NCBI RefSeq assembly: GCF_963678635.1
Contig: NC_087069.1
Location: forward strand, 52,710,938-52,774,937
From: Symsagittifera roscoffensis
Taxonomy: Eukaryota > Xenacoelomorpha > Acoela > Convolutidae
Length of the DNA: 64,000 nucleotides
Direction of reading: 5' to 3'
Below the pieces are notes generated by a model. The model was not told where the DNA came from and ran no database searches. It worked only from the letters and a program-made list of their open reading frames with translations. Positions within the stretch are counted from its first letter, which is position 1, and each line of letters begins with the position of its first letter. Positions 48,789 to 63,377 of the stretch are shown in pieces. A program made the translations under genes and the position numbers.

Positions 48789-50804
48789 GAAGCTCTACGA
48801 GCAAGTTTTGTTAGTTTTCAAGACAACTGAAGCAACTTCGTCAGTTTTGGACCTCATTTTGAGTTTGTTTACGGCTCGGGTCATAACTTTTGAACCACCG
48901 GTCGCACAGCTCCCATCTTTTTCATGCAGCTCAAAATAGGGTTCTTCCGCTTCGATCAGTAGCTCCTGCAGCTCAACCAAGGTTCGCGCAAGCTCATCTA
49001 AGCTGTCTCTTAGACCTATCTTTTACGAGGAAGCGAATGTGCTTATCCCGGAATCTCTAAAAGCAAGCTTTGTTAATTTTCAAGCCAACTGAAGCCACTT
49101 CGTAGTCAGTTTTGGACCTCATTTTGAGCTTGTTTACGGCTCGGGTCATAACTTTTGAACCACCGGTCGCACAGCTCCCATCTTTTTCATGCAGCTGACC
49201 ATCAACCATATCTAACTTCCTATACCTGAACAGAAGCTGTGCGAGCACTTCTTCAAACCCGAACAAGTGTTTTAGAGCTCTGAGACCCCCATTTTTCAGC
49301 TCAAAATAGGGTTCTTCCGCTTCGATCAGTAGCTCCTGCTGCTCAACCAAGGGTCGAGCAAGCTCATCTAAGGTGGTTCTTAGACCTGTTTTTTACGAGG
49401 AAGCGAATGTGCTTATCCCGGAAGCTCTACAGGCAAGATTTGTTATTTTCAACCCAACTGAAGCCACTTCGTAGTCAGTTTTGGACCTCATTTTGAGCTT
49501 GTTTACGGCTCGGGTCATAACTTTTGAACCACCGGTCGCACAGCTCCCATCTTTTTCATGCAGCTGACCATCAACCATATCTAACTTCCTATACCTGAAC
49601 AGAAGCTGTGCGAGCACTTCTTCAAACCCGAACAAGTGTTTTAGAGCTCTGAGACCCCCATTTTTCAGCTCAAAATAGGGTTCTTCCGCTTCGATCAGTA
49701 GCTCCTGCTGCTCAACCAAGGGTCGAGCAAGCTCATCTAAGGTGGTTCTTAGACCTAATTTTCACGAGAAAGCGAATGTTCTTATCCCAGAAGCTCTAAA
49801 AGCAAGCTTTGTTAATTTTCAAGCCAACTGAAGCCACTTCGTAGTCAGTTTTGGACCTCATTTTGAGCTTGTTTACGGCTCGGGTCATAACTTTTGAACC
49901 ACCGGTCGCACAGCTCCCATCTTTTTCATGCAGCTGACCATCAACCATATCTAACTTCCTATACCTGAACAGAAGCTGTGCGAGCACTTCTTCAAACCCG
50001 AACAAGTGTTTTAGAGCTCTGAGACCCCCATATCTAACTTCGCAAATTTGAAGAGAAGCTGTGCGAGAAATCCTTTAAGCTCAAATAAGCGCTCTAGAGC
50101 CCTGAGACCCCCATTTCTCAGCTCAAAATAGGGGTCTTCCACTTCGATCAGTCGCTCCTGCAGCTCAACCAAGAGGCGCGCAAGCTCATCTAAGGTGATT
50201 CTTAGACCTAATTTTCACGAGAAAGCGAATGTTCTTATCCCAGAAGCTCTAAAAGCAAGCTTTGTTAATTTTCAAGCCAACTGAAGCCACTTCGTCAGTT
50301 TTGGACCTCATTTTGAGTTTGTTTACGGCTCGGGTCATAACTTTTGAACCACCGGTCGCACAGCTCCCATCTTTTTCATGCAGCTCAAAATAGGGTTCTT
50401 CCGCTTCGATCAGTAGCTCCTGCAGCTCAACCAAGGTTCGCGCAAGCTCATCTAAGCTGGCTCTTAGACCTATCTTTTACGAGGAAGCGAATGTGCTTAT
50501 CCCGGAATCTCTAAAAGCAAGCTTTGTTAATTTTCAAGCCAACTGAAGCCACTTCGTAGTCAGTTTTGGACCTCATTTTGAGCTTGTTTACGGCTCGGGT
50601 CATAACTTTTGAACCACCGGTCGCACAGCTCCCATCTTTTTCATGCAGCTGACCATCAACCATATCTAACTTCCTATACCTGAACAGAAGCTGTGCGAGC
50701 ACTTCTTCAAACCCGAACAAGTGTTTTAGAGCTCTGAGACCCCCATTTTTCAGCTCAAAATAGGGTTCTTCCGCTTCGATCAGTAGCTCCTGCTGCTCAA
50801 CCAA
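48789..50804. repeat. Higher-order repeat of 1,454 bp in satellite
   Basis: Landmarks at 48795 and 49057 recur at 50249 and 50511, an offset of 1,454 bp. The repeated block includes the same shortened monomer (105 bp deleted at a shared 'cagct'), so one deletion was copied with the block and did not arise twice. Confidence 0.8.
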
Positions 50805-53800
50805 GGGTCGAGCAAGCTCATCTAAGGTGGTTCTTAGACCTGTTTTTTACGAGGAAGCGAATGTGCTTATCCCGGAAGCTCTACAGGCAAGATTTGTTAT
50901 TTTCAACCCAACTGAAGCAACTTCGTCAGTTTTGGACCTCATTTTGAGCTTGTTTACGGCTCGGGTCATAACTTTTTAACGATCAATTGCACAGCTCCCA
51001 TCTTCTTCATGCAGCTGACCATGAGCCATATCTAACTTCGCAAATTTGAAGAGAAGCTGTGCGAGAAATCCTTTAAGCTCAAATAAGCGCTCTAGAGCCC
51101 TGAGACCCCCATTTCTCAGCTCAAAATAGGGGTCTTCCACTTCGATCAGTCGCTCCTGCAGCTCAACCAAGAGGCGCGCAAGCTCATCTAAGGTGATTCT
51201 TAGACCTAATTTTCACGAGAAAGCGAATGTTCTTATCCCAGAAGCTCTAAAAGCAAGCTTTGTTAATTTTCAAGCCAACTGAAGTCACTTCGTAGTCAGT
51301 TTTGGACCTCATTTTGAGCTTGTTTACGGCTCGGGTCATATTTTTTGAACCACCGGTCGCACAGCTCCCATCTTTTTCATGCAGCTGACCATCAACCATA
51401 TCTAACTTCCTATACCTGAACAGAAGCTGTGCGAGCACTTCTTCAAACCCGAACAAGTGTTTTAGAGCTCTGAGACCCCCATTTTTCAGCTCAAAATAGG
51501 GTTCTTCCGCTTCGATCAGTGGCTCCTGCTGCTCAACCAAGGGTCGAGCAAGCTCATCTAAGGTGGTTCTTAGACCTGTTTTTTACGAGGAAGCGAATGT
51601 GCTTATCCCGGAAGCTCTACAGGCAAGATTTATTATTTTCAACCCAACTGAAGCAACTTCGTCAGTTTTGGACCTCATTTTGAGCTTGTTTACGGCTCGG
51701 GTCATAACTTTTTATCGAACAATTGCACAGCTCCCATCTTCTTCATGCAGCTGACCATGAGCCATATCTAACTTCGCAAATTTGAAGAGAAGCTGTGCGA
51801 GAAATCCTTTAAGCTCAAATAAGCGCTCTAGAGCCCTGAGACCCCCATTTCTCAGCTCAAAATAGGGGTCTTCCACTTCGATCAGTCGCTCCTGCAGCTC
51901 AACCAAGAGGCGCGCAAGCTCATCTAAGGTGATTCTTAGACCTAATTTTCACGAGAAAGCGAATGTTCTTATCCCAGAAGCTCTAGAAGCAAGCTTTGTT
52001 AGTTTTCAAGCCAACTGAAGCAACTTCGTCAGTTTTGGACCTCATTTTGAGTTTGTTTACGGCTCGGGTCATAACTTTTGAACCACCGGTCGCACAGCTC
52101 CCATCTTTTTCATGCAGCTGACCATCAACAATATCTAACTTCGCAAATTTGAATCTAAGCTCTTTGGTTGAAGCTCAAATGACCATCAACCATATCTAAC
52201 TTCCTATACCTGAACAGAAGCTGTGCGAGCACTTCTTCAAACCCGAACAAGTGTTTTAGAGCTCTGAGACCCCCATTTTTCAGCTCAAAATAGGCTGATC
52301 AGCTCAAAATAGGGGTCTTCCGCTTCGATCAGCCGCTCCTGCAGCTCAACCAAGGGTCGCGCAAGCTCATCTAAGGTGGTTCTAAGACCTATTTTTCACG
52401 AGGAAGCGAATGTGCTTATCCCAGAAGCTCTACAAGCAAGCTTTGTTAGTTTTCAAGCCAACTGAAGCAACTTCGTCAGTTTTGGACCTCATTTTGAGCT
52501 TGTTTACGGCTCGGGTCATAACTTTTGAACAACGGGTCGCACAGCTCCCATCTCATTCATGCAGCTGACCATGAACCATATCTAACTACGCAAATTTGAA
52601 GGGAAGCTGTGCGAGAAATCTTTTAAGCTCAAATAAGCGCTCTAGAGCCCTGAGACCCCCATTTCTCAGCTCAAAATAGGGGTCTTCCACTTCGATCAGT
52701 CGCTCCTGCAGCTCAACCAAGAGTCGCGCAAGCTCATCTAAGGTGATTCTTAGACCTACTTTTCACGAGGAAGCGAATGTGCTTATCCCAGAAGCTCTAC
52801 AAGCAAGCTTTGTTAGTTTTCAAGCCAACTGAAGCAACTTCGTCAGTTTTGGACCTCATTTTGAGCTTGTTTACGGCTCGGGTCATAACTTTTGAACAAC
52901 GGGTCGCACAGCTCCCATCTCATTCATGCAGCTGACCATGAACCATATCTAACTACGCAAATTTGAAGGGAAGCTGTGCGAGACATCTTTTAAGCTCAAA
53001 TAAGCGCTCTAGAGCCCTGAGACCCCCATTTCTCAGCTCAAAATAGGGGTATTCCACTTCGATCAGTCGCTCCTGCAGCTCAACCAAGAGTCGCGCAAGC
53101 TCATCTAAGGTGGTTCTTAGACCTACTTTTCACGAGGAAGCGAATGTGCTTATCCCAGAAGCTCTACAAGCAAGCTTTGTTAGTTTTCAAGCCAACTGAA
53201 GCAACTTCGTCAGTTTTGGACCTCATTTTGAGCTTGTTTACGGCTCGGGTCATAACTTTTGAACAACGGGTCGCACAGCTCCCATCTCATTCATGCAGCT
53301 GACCATGAACCATATCTAACTACGAAAATTTGAAGGGAAGCTGTGCGAGAAATCTTTTAAGCTCAAATAAGCGCTCTAGAGCCCTGAGACCCCCATTTCT
53401 CAGCTCAAAATAGGGGTCTTCCACTTCGATCAGTCGCTCCTGCAGCTCAACCAAGAGTCGCGCAAGCTCATCTAAGGTGATTCTTAGACCTACTTTTCAC
53501 GAGGAAGCGAATGTGCTTATCCCAGAAGCTCTACAAGCAAGCTTTGTTAGTTTTCAAGCCAACTGAAGCGACTTCGTCAGTTTTGGAACTCATTTTGAGC
53601 TTATTTACGGCTCGGGTCATAACTTTTAAACCAACAATTGCACAGCTCCCATCATCTTCATGCAGCTGACCATGAACCATATCTAACTTTGCAAATTTGA
53701 AGGGAAGCTTTGCGAGCACTCCTTTAAGCTCAAACAAGCGTTTTAGAGCCCTGAGACCCCCATTTTTCAGCTCAAAATAGGGTTCTTCCGCTTCGATCAG

Positions 53801-56461
53801 TAGCTCCTGCTGCTCAACCAAGGGTCGAGTAAGCTCATCTAAGGTGGTTCTTAGACCTACTTTTCACGAGGAAGCAAATGTGCTTATTCCAGGAGCTCTA
53901 CAAGCAAGCTTTGTTAGTTTTCAAGCCAACTGAAGCAACTTCGTCAGTTTTGGCTCTCATTTTGAGCTTGTTTACGGCTCGGGTCATAACTTTTGAACAA
54001 CTGGTCGCACAGCTCCCATCTCCTTCATGCAGCTGACCATGAACCATATCTAACTACGCAAATTTGAAGGGAAGCTGTGCGAGAAATCTTTCAAGCTCAA
54101 ATAAGCGCTCTAGAGCCCTGAGACCCCCATTTCTCAGCTCAAAATAGGGGTCTTCCACTTCGATCAGTCGCTCCTGCAGCTCAACCAAGAGTCGCGCAAG
54201 CTCATCTAAGGTGATTCTTAGACCTACTTTTCACGAGGAAGCGAATGTGCTTATCCCAGAAGCTCTACAAGCAAGCTTTGTTAGTTTTCAAGCCAACTGA
54301 AGCAACTTCGTCAGTTTTGGCTCTCATTTTGAGCTTGTTTACGGCTCGGGTCATAACTTTTGAACAACTGGTCGCACAGCTCCCATCTCCTTCATGCAGC
54401 TGACCATGAACCATATCTAACTACGCAAATTTGAAGGGAAGCTGTGCGAGAAATCTTTCAAGCTCAAATAAGCGCTCTAGAGCCCTGAGACCCCCATTTC
54501 TCAGCTCAAAATAGGGGTCTTCCACTTCGATCAGTCGCTCCTGCAGCTCAACCAAGAGTCGCGCAAGCTCATCTAAGGTGATTCTTAGACCTACTTCTCA
54601 CGAGGAAGCGAATGTGCTTAGCCCAGAAGCTCTACAAGCAAGCTTTGTTAGTTTTCAAGCCAACTGAAGCGACTTCGTCAGTTTTGGAACTCATTTTGAG
54701 CTTGTATACGGCTCGGGTCATAACTTTTAAACCAACAATTGCACAGCTCCCATCTTCTTCATGCAGCTGACCATGAACCATATCTAACTTCGCAAATTTG
54801 AAGGGAAGCTGTGCGAGAAATCTTTTAAGCTCAAATAAGCGCTCTAGAGCCCTGAGACCCCCATTTCTCAGCTAAAAATAGGGGTCTTCCACTTCGATCA
54901 GTCGCTCCTGCAGCTCAACCAAGAGTCGCGCAAGCTCATCTAAGGTGGTTCTTAGACCTACTTTTCACGAGGAAGCGAATGTGCTTATCCCAGAAACTCT
55001 ACAAGGAAGCTTTGTTAGTTTTCAAGCCAACTGAAGCAACTTCGTCAGTTTTGGACCTCATTTTGAGCTTGTTTACGGCTCGGGTCATAACTTTTGAACC
55101 ACTGGTCGCACAGCTCCCATCTTTTTCATGCAGCTGACCATCAACCATATCTAAGTTCGCAATTTTAAAGGGAAGCTGTGCGAGACATCTTTTAAGCTCA
55201 AATAAGCGCTCTAGAGCCCTGAGACCCCCATTTCTCAGCTCAAAATAGGGGTATTCCACTTCGATCAGTCGCTCCTGCAGCTCAACCAAGAGTCCCGCAA
55301 GCTCATCTAAGGTGGTTCTCAGACCTACTTTTCACGAGGAAGCGAATGTGCTTATCCCAGAAGCTCTACAAGCAAGCTTTGTTAGTTTTCAAGCCAACTG
55401 AAGCAACTTCGTCAGTTTTGGACCTCATTTTGAGCTTGTTTACGGCTCGGGTCATAACTTTTGAACCACTGGTCGCACAGCTCCCATCTTTTTCATGCAG
55501 CTGACCATCAACCATATCTAACTTCGCAATTTTAAAGGGAAGCTGTGCGAGACATCTTTTAAGCTCAAATAAGCGCTCTAGAGCCCTGAGACCCCCATTT
55601 CTCAGCTCAAAATAGGGGTATTCCACTTCGATCAGTCGCTCCTGCAGCTCAACCAAGAGTCCCGCAAGCTCATCTAAGGTGGTTCTTAGACCTACCTTTC
55701 ACGAGGAAGCGAATGTGCTTATCCCAGAAGCTCTACAAGCAAGCTTTGTTAGTTTTCAAGCCAACTGAAGCAACTTCGTCAGTTTTGGACCTCATTTTGA
55801 GCTTGTTTACGGCTCGGGTCATAACTTTTGAACAACGGGTCGCACAGCTCCCATCTCCTTCATGCAGCTGACCATGAACCATATCTAACTACGCAAATTT
55901 GAAGGGAAGCTTTGCGAGCACTCCTTTAAGCTCAAACAAGCGTTTTAGAGCCCTGAGACCCCCATTTCTCAGCTCAAAATAGGGGTATTCCACTTCGATC
56001 AGTCGCTCCTGCAGCTCAACCAAGAGTCGCGCAAGCTCATCTAAGGTGATTCTTAGACCTACTTCTCACGAGGAAGCGAATGTGCTTAGCCCAGAAGCTC
56101 TACAAGCAAGCTTTGTTAGTTTTCAAGCCAACTGAAGCGACTTCGTCAGTTTTGGAACTCATTTTGAGCTTGTTTACGGCTCGGGTCATAACTTTTGAAC
56201 AACGGGTCGCACAGCTCCCATCTCCTTCATGCAGCTGACCATCAACCATATCTAACTTCGCAATTTTAAAGGGAAGCTGTGCGAGACATCTTTTAAGCTC
56301 AAATAAGCGCTCTAGAGCCCTGAGACCCCCATTTCTCAGCTCAAAATAGGGGTATTCCACTTCGATCAGTCGCTCCTGCAGCTCAACCAAGAGTCGCGCA
56401 AGCTCATCTAAGGTGATTCTTAGACCTACTTCTCACGAGGAAGCGAATGTGCTTAGCCCAG

Positions 56462-57890
56462 AAGCTCTACAAGCAAGCTTTGTTAGTTTTCAAGCCAACT
56501 GAAGCGACTTCGTCAGTTTTGGAACTCATTTTGAGCTTGTTTACGGCTCGGGTCATAACTTTTAAACCAACAATTGCACAGCTCCCATCATCTTCATGCA
56601 GCTGACCATGAACCATATCTAACTTCGCAAATTTGAAGGGAAGCTTTGCGAGCACTCCTTTAAGCTCAAACAAGCGTTTTAGAGCCCTGAGACCCGGGTT
56701 CTTCCGCTTCGATCAGTAGCTCCTGCTGCTCAACCAAGAGTCGCGCAAGCTCATCTAAGGTGATTCTTAGACCTACTTCTCACGAGGAAGCGAATGTGCT
56801 TAGCCCAGAAGCTCTACAAGCAAGCTTTGTTAGTTTTCAAGCCAACTGAAGCAACTTCGTCAGTTTTGGACCTCATTTTGAGCTTGTTTACGGCTCGGGT
56901 CATAACTTTTGAACAACTGGTCGCACAGCTCCCATCTCCTTCATGCAGCTGACCATGAACCATATCTAACTACGCAAATTTGAAGGGAAGCTGTGCGAGA
57001 AATCTTTCAAGCTCAAATAAGCGCTCTAGAGCCCTGAGACCCCCATTTCTCAGCTCAAAATAGGGGTCTTCCACTTCGATCAGTCGCTCCTGCAGCTCAA
57101 CCAAGAGTCGCGCAAGCTCATCTAAGGTGATTCTTAGACCTAATTCTCACGAGGAAGCGAATGTGCTTAGCCCAGAAGCTCTACAAGCAAGCTTTGTTAG
57201 TTTTCAAGCCAACTGAAGCGACTTCGTCAGTTTTGGAACTCATTTTGAGCTTGTTTACGGCTCGGGTCATAACTTTTAAACCAACAATTGCACAGCTCCC
57301 ATCATCTTCATGCAGCTGACCATGAACCATATCTAACTTCGCAAATTTGAAGGGAAGCTTTGCGAGCACTCCTTTAAGCTCAAACAAGCGTTTTAGAGCC
57401 CTGAGACCCGGGTTCTTCCGCTTCGATCAGTAGCTCCTGCTGCTCAACCAAGAGTCGCGCAAGCTCATCTAAGGTGATTCTTAGACCTACTTCTCACGAG
57501 AAAGCGAATGTGCTTAGCCCAGAAGCTCTACAAGCAAGCTTTGTTAGTTTTCAAGCCAACTGAAGCAACTTCGTCAGTTTTGGACCTCATTTTGAGCTTG
57601 TTTACGGCTCGGGTCATAACTTTTGAACAACTGGTCGCACAGCTGCCATCTCCTTCATGCAGCTGACCATGAACCATATCTAACTACGCAAATTTCAAGG
57701 GAAGCTGTGCGAGAAATCTTTTAAGCTCAAATAAGCGCTCTAGAGCCCTGAGACCCCCATTTCTCAGCTCAAAATAGGGGTCTTCCACTTCGATCAGTCG
57801 CTCCTGCAGCTCAACCAAGAGTCGCGCAAGCTCATCTAAGGTGATTCTTAGACCTACTTCTCACGAGGAAGCGAATGTGCTTAGCCCAGA
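56462..57890. repeat. Higher-order repeat of 714 bp in satellite
   Basis: Two consecutive two-monomer blocks (starting 56,467 and 57,181) share the same internal deletion that creates the junction 'gagacccgggttcttccg'. The offset is 714 bp (367 + 347). Confidence 0.8.
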
Positions 57891-58559
57891 AGCTCTACAA
57901 GCAAGCTTTGTTAGTTTTCAAGCCAACTGAAGCAACTTCGTCAGTTTTGGACCTCATTTTGAGATTGTTTACGGCTCGGGTCATAACTTTTGAACAACTG
58001 GTCGCACAGCTGCCATCTCCTTCATGCAGCTGACCATGAACCATATCTAACTACGCAATTTTCAAGGGAAGCTGTGCGAGAAATATTTTAAGCTCAAATA
58101 AGCGCTCTAGAGCCCTGAGACCCCCGTTTCTCAGCTCAAAATAGGGGTCTTCCACTTCGATAAGTCGCTCCTGCAGCTCAACCAAGAGTCGCGCAAGCTC
58201 ATCTAAGGTGATTCTTAGACCTACTTTTCACGAGGAAGCGAATGTGCTTATCCCAGAAGCTCTACAAGCAAGCTTTGTTAGTTTTCAAGCCAACTGAAGC
58301 GACTTCGTCAGTTTTGGAACTCATTTTGAGCTTGTTTACGGCTCGGGTCATAACTTTTAAACCAACAATTGCACAGCTCCCATCATCTTCATGCAGCTGA
58401 CCATGAACCATATCTAACTTCGCAAATTTGAAGGGAAGCTTTGTGAGCACTCCTTTAAGCTCAAACAAGCGTTTTAGAGCCCTGAGACCCCCATTTTTCA
58501 GCTCAAAATAGGGTTCTTCCGCTTCGATCAGTAGCTCCTGCTGCTCAACCAAGGGTCGA

Positions 58560-61500
58560 GTAAGCTCATCTAAGGTGGTTCTTAGACCTATTTTTTACGA
58601 GGAAGCGAATGTGCTAATCCCGGAAGCTCTACAGGCAAGCTTTGTTAACTTTCAACCCAACTGAAGCAACTTCGTCAGTTTTGGACCTCATTTTGAGCTT
58701 GTTTACGGCTCGGGTCATAACTTTTGAACCAACAATTGCACAGCTCCCATCTTCTTCATGCAGCTGACCATGAACCATATCTAACTTCGCAAATTTGAAG
58801 GCAAGCTGTGCGAGAAATCTTTTAAGCTCAAATAAGCGCTCTAGAGCCCTGAGACCCCCATTTCTCAGCTCAAAATAGGGGTCTTCCACTTCGATCAGTC
58901 GCTCCTGCAGCTCAATCAAGAGTCGCGCAAGCTCATCTAAGGTGGTTCTTAGACCTACTTTTCACGAGGAAGCGAATGTGCTTATCCCAGAAGCTCTACA
59001 AGCAAGCTTTGTTAGTTTTCAAGCCAACTGAAGCAACTTCGTCAGTTTTGGACTTCATTTTGAGCTTGTTTACGGCTCGGGTCATAACTTTTGAACCACC
59101 GGTTGCACAGCTCCCATCTTTTTCATGCAGCTGACCATCAACCATAGCTAACTTCGCAAACCTGAACCTAAGCTATTTGAATGAAGCTCAAATAAGCGCT
59201 TTAGAGCCCTGAGACCCCCATTTCTCAGCTCAAAATAGCGGTCTTCCGCTTCGATCAGCCGCTCCTGCAGCTCAACCAAGAGTCGCGCAAGCTCATCTAA
59301 GGTAGTTCTTACACCTACTTTTTACGAGGAAGCGAATGTGCTTATCGCGGAAGCTCTACAAGCAAGCTTTGTCAATTTTCAAGCCAACTGAAGCAACTTC
59401 GTCAGTTTTGGACCTCATTTTGAGCTTGTTTACGGCTCGGGTCATAACTTTTGAACCAACAGTCGCACAGCTCCCATCTTTTTCATGCAGCTGACCATGA
59501 ACCATATCTAACTTCGCAAATTTGAAGGCAAGCTGTGCGAGAAATCTTTTAAGCTCAAATAAGCGCTCTAGAGCCCTGAGACCCCCATTTCTCAGCTCAA
59601 AATAGGGGTCTTCCACTTCGATCAGTCGCTCCTGCTGCTCAACCAAGGGTCGAGTAAGCTCATCTAAGGTGGTTCTTAGACCTATTTTTTACGAGGAAGC
59701 GAATGTGCTAATCCCGGAAGCTCTACAGGCAAGCTTTGTTAACTTTCAACCCAACTGAAGCAACTTCGTCAGTTTTGGACCTCATTTTGAGCTTGTTTAC
59801 GGCTCGGGTCATAACTTTTGAACCAACAATTGCACAGCTCCCATCTTCTTCATGCAGCTGACCATGAACCATATCTAACTTCGCAAATTTGAAGGCAAGC
59901 TGTGCGAGAAATCTTTTAAGCTCAAATAAGCGCTCTAGAGCCCTGAGACCCCCATTTCTCAGCTCAAAATAGGGGTCTTCCACTTCGATCAGTCGCTCCT
60001 GCAGCTCAATCAAGAGTCGCGCAAGCTCATCTAAGGTGGTTCTTAGACCTACTTTTCACGAGGAAGCGAATGTGCTTATCCCAGAAGCTCTACAAGCAAG
60101 CTTTGTTAGTTTTCAAGCCAACTGAAGCAACTTCGTCAGTTTTGGACTTCATTTTGAGCTTGTTTACGGCTCGGGTCATAACTTTTGAACCACCGGTTGC
60201 ACAGCTCCCATCTTTTTCATGCAGCTGACCATCAACCATAGCTAACTTCGCAAACCTGAACCTAAGCTATTTGAATGAAGCTCAAATAAGCGCTTTAGAG
60301 CCCTGAGACCCCCATTTCTCAGCTCAAAATAGCGGTCTTCCGCTTCGATCAGCCGCTCCTGCAGCTCAACCAAGAGTCGCGCAAGCTCATCTAAGGTAGT
60401 TCTTACACCTACTTTTTACGAGGAAGCGAATGTGCTTATCGCGGAAGCTCTACAAGCAAGCTTTGTCAATTTTCAAGCCAACTGAAGCAACTTCGTCAGT
60501 TTTGGACCTCATTTTGAGCTTGTTTACGGCTCGGGTCATAACTTTTGAACCAACAGTCGCACAGCTCCCATCTTTTTCATGCAGCTGACCATGAACCATA
60601 TCTAACTTCGCAAATTTGAAGGCAAGCTGTGCGAGAAATCTTTTAAGCTCAAATAAGCGCTCTAGAGCCCTGAGACCCCCATTTCTCAGCTCAAAATAGG
60701 GGTCTTCCACTTCGATCAGTCGCTCCTGCTGCTCAACCAAGGGTCGAGTAAGCTCATCTAAGGTGGTTCTTAGACCTATTTTTTACGAGGAAGCGAATGT
60801 GCTAATCCCGGAAGCTCTACAGGCAAGCTTTGTTAACTTTCAACCCAACTGAAGCAACTTCGTCAGTTTTGGACCTCATTTTGAGCTTGTTTACGGCTCG
60901 GGTCATAACTTTTGAACCAACAATTGCACAGCTCCCATCTTCTTCATGCAGCTGACCATGAACCATATCTAACTTCGCAAATTTGAAGGCAAGCTGTGCG
61001 AGAAATCTTTTAAGCTCAAATAAGCGCTCTAGAGCCCTGAGACCCCCATTTCTCAGCTCAAAATAGGGGTCTTCCACTTCGATCAGTCGCTCCTGCAGCT
61101 CAATCAAGAGTCGCGCAAGCTCATCTAAGGTGGTTCTTAGACCTACTTTTCACGAGGAAGCGAATGTGCTTATCCCAGAAGCTCTACAAGCAAGCTTTGT
61201 TAGTTTTCAAGCCAACTGAAGCAACTTCGTCAGTTTTGGACTTCATTTTGAGCTTGTTTACGGCTCGGGTCATAACTTTTGAACCACCGGTTGCACAGCT
61301 CCCATCTTTTTCATGCAGCTGACCATCAACCATAGCTAACTTCGCAAACCTGAACCTAAGCTATTTGAATGAAGCTCAAATAAGCGCTTTAGAGCCCTGA
61401 GACCCCCATTTCTCAGCTCAAAATAGCGGTCTTCCGCTTCGATCAGCCGCTCCTGCAGCTCAACCAAGAGTCGCGCAAGCTCATCTAAGGTAGTTCTTAC

Positions 61501-61860
61501 ACCTACTTTTTACGAGGAAGCGAATGTGCTTATCGCGGAAGCTCTACAAGCAAGCTTTGTCAATTTTCAAGCCAACTGAAGCAACTTCGTCAGTTTTGGA
61601 CCTCATTTTGAGCTTGTTTACGGCTCGGGTCATAACTTTTGAACCAACAGTCGCACAACTCCCATCTTTTTCATGCAGCTGACCATGAACCATATCTAAC
61701 TTCGCAATTTTGAAGAAAAGCTTTGCGAGCACTCCTTTAAGCTCAAACAAGCGTTTTAGAGCCCTGAGACCCCCATTTTTCAGCTCAAAATAGGGTTCTT
61801 CCGCTTCGATCAGTAGCTCCTGCTGCTCAACCAAGGGTCGAGTAAGCTCATCTAAGGTGG
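58560..61860. repeat. Higher-order repeat of 1,094 bp in satellite, three copies
   Basis: Three-monomer blocks recur with period 1,094 bp: 58,629, 59,723, 60,817 and 59,356, 60,450, 61,544 mark corresponding monomers. Within each block the middle monomer carries 'cctgaacctaagctattt' and has lost the minus-strand frame. Copies appear almost identical, so this is the most recent amplification in the visible array. Confidence 0.85.
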
Positions 61861-63377
61861 TTCTTAGACCTACTTTTCACGAGGAAGCGAATGTGCTTAT
61901 CCCAGAAGCTCTACAAGCAAGCTTTGTTAGTTTTCAAGCCAACTGAAGCAACTTCGTCAGTTTTGGACTTCATTTTGAGCTTGTTTACGGCTCGGGTCAT
62001 AACTTTTGAACCACCGGTTGCACAGCTCCCATCTTTTTCATGCAGCTGACCATCAACCATAGCTAACTTCGCAAACCTGAACCTAAGCTATTTGAATGAA
62101 GCTCAAATAAGCGCTTTAGAGCCCTGAGACCCCCATTTCTCAGCTCAAAATAGCGGTCTTCCGCTTCGATCAGCCGCTCCTGCAGCTCAACCAAGCGTCG
62201 CGGAAGCTCATCTAAGGTGATTCTTAGACCTAATTTTCACGAGGAAGCGAATGTGCTAATCCCAGAAGCTCTACAAGCAAGCTTTCTTAGTTTTCAAGCC
62301 AACTGAAGCAACTTCGTCAGTTTTGGACCTCATGTTGAGCTTGTTTACGGCTCGGGTCATAACTTTTGAACCAACAATCGCACAGCTCCCATCAGCTTTT
62401 TCATGCAGCTGACCATTAACCATATCTAACTTCGCAAATATGAACCGAAGCTGTGCAAGAAATCCTTGAAGCTCAAATAGGCGCTTTAGAGCCCTGAGAC
62501 CCCCATTTCTCAGCTCAAAATAGGGGTCTTCCGCTTCGATCAGTCGCTCCTGCGGCTCAACCAAGGGTCGCGCAAGCTCATCTAAGGTAGTTCTTAGACC
62601 TACTTTTCACGAGGAAGCGAATGAGCCTATCTCGAAAGCTCTACAAGCAAGCTTTGTTAATTTTCAAGTCAACTGAAGCAACTTCGTCAGTTTTGGACCT
62701 CATTTTGAGCTTGTTTACGGCTCGGGTCATAACTTTTGAACCAACAATCGCACAGCTCCCATCAGCTTTTTCATGCAGCTGACCATTAACCATATCTAAC
62801 TTCGCAAATATGAACCGAAGCTGTGCAAGAAATCCTTGAAGCTCAAATAGGCGCTTTAGAGCCCTGAGACCCCCATTTCTCAGCTCAAAATAGGGGTCTT
62901 CCGCTTCGATCAGTCGCTCCTGCGGCTCAACCAAGGGTCGCGCAAGCTCATCTAAGGTAGTTCTTAGACCTACTTTTCACGAGGAAGCGAATGAGCCTAT
63001 CTCGAAAGCTCTACAAGCAAGCTTTGTTAATTTTCAAGCCAACTGAAGCAACTTCGTCTGTTTTGGACCTCATTTTGAGCTTGTTTACGGCTCGGGTCAT
63101 TACTTTTGAACCAACAATTGCACAGCTCCCATCTTTTTCATGCAGCTGACCATCAACCATATCTAACTTTGCAAAGATTAACTGAAGCAGTGCGAGAAAT
63201 CCTTCAAGCTCAAATAGGCGCTTTAGAGCCCTGAGACCCCCATTTCTCAGCTCAAAATAGGGGTCTTCCGCTTCAATCAGTCGCTCCTGCGGCTCAACCA
63301 AGGGTCGCGCAAGCTCATCTAAGGTCGTTCTTAGACCTACTTTTCACGAGGAAGCGAATGAGCCTATCTCGAAAGCT

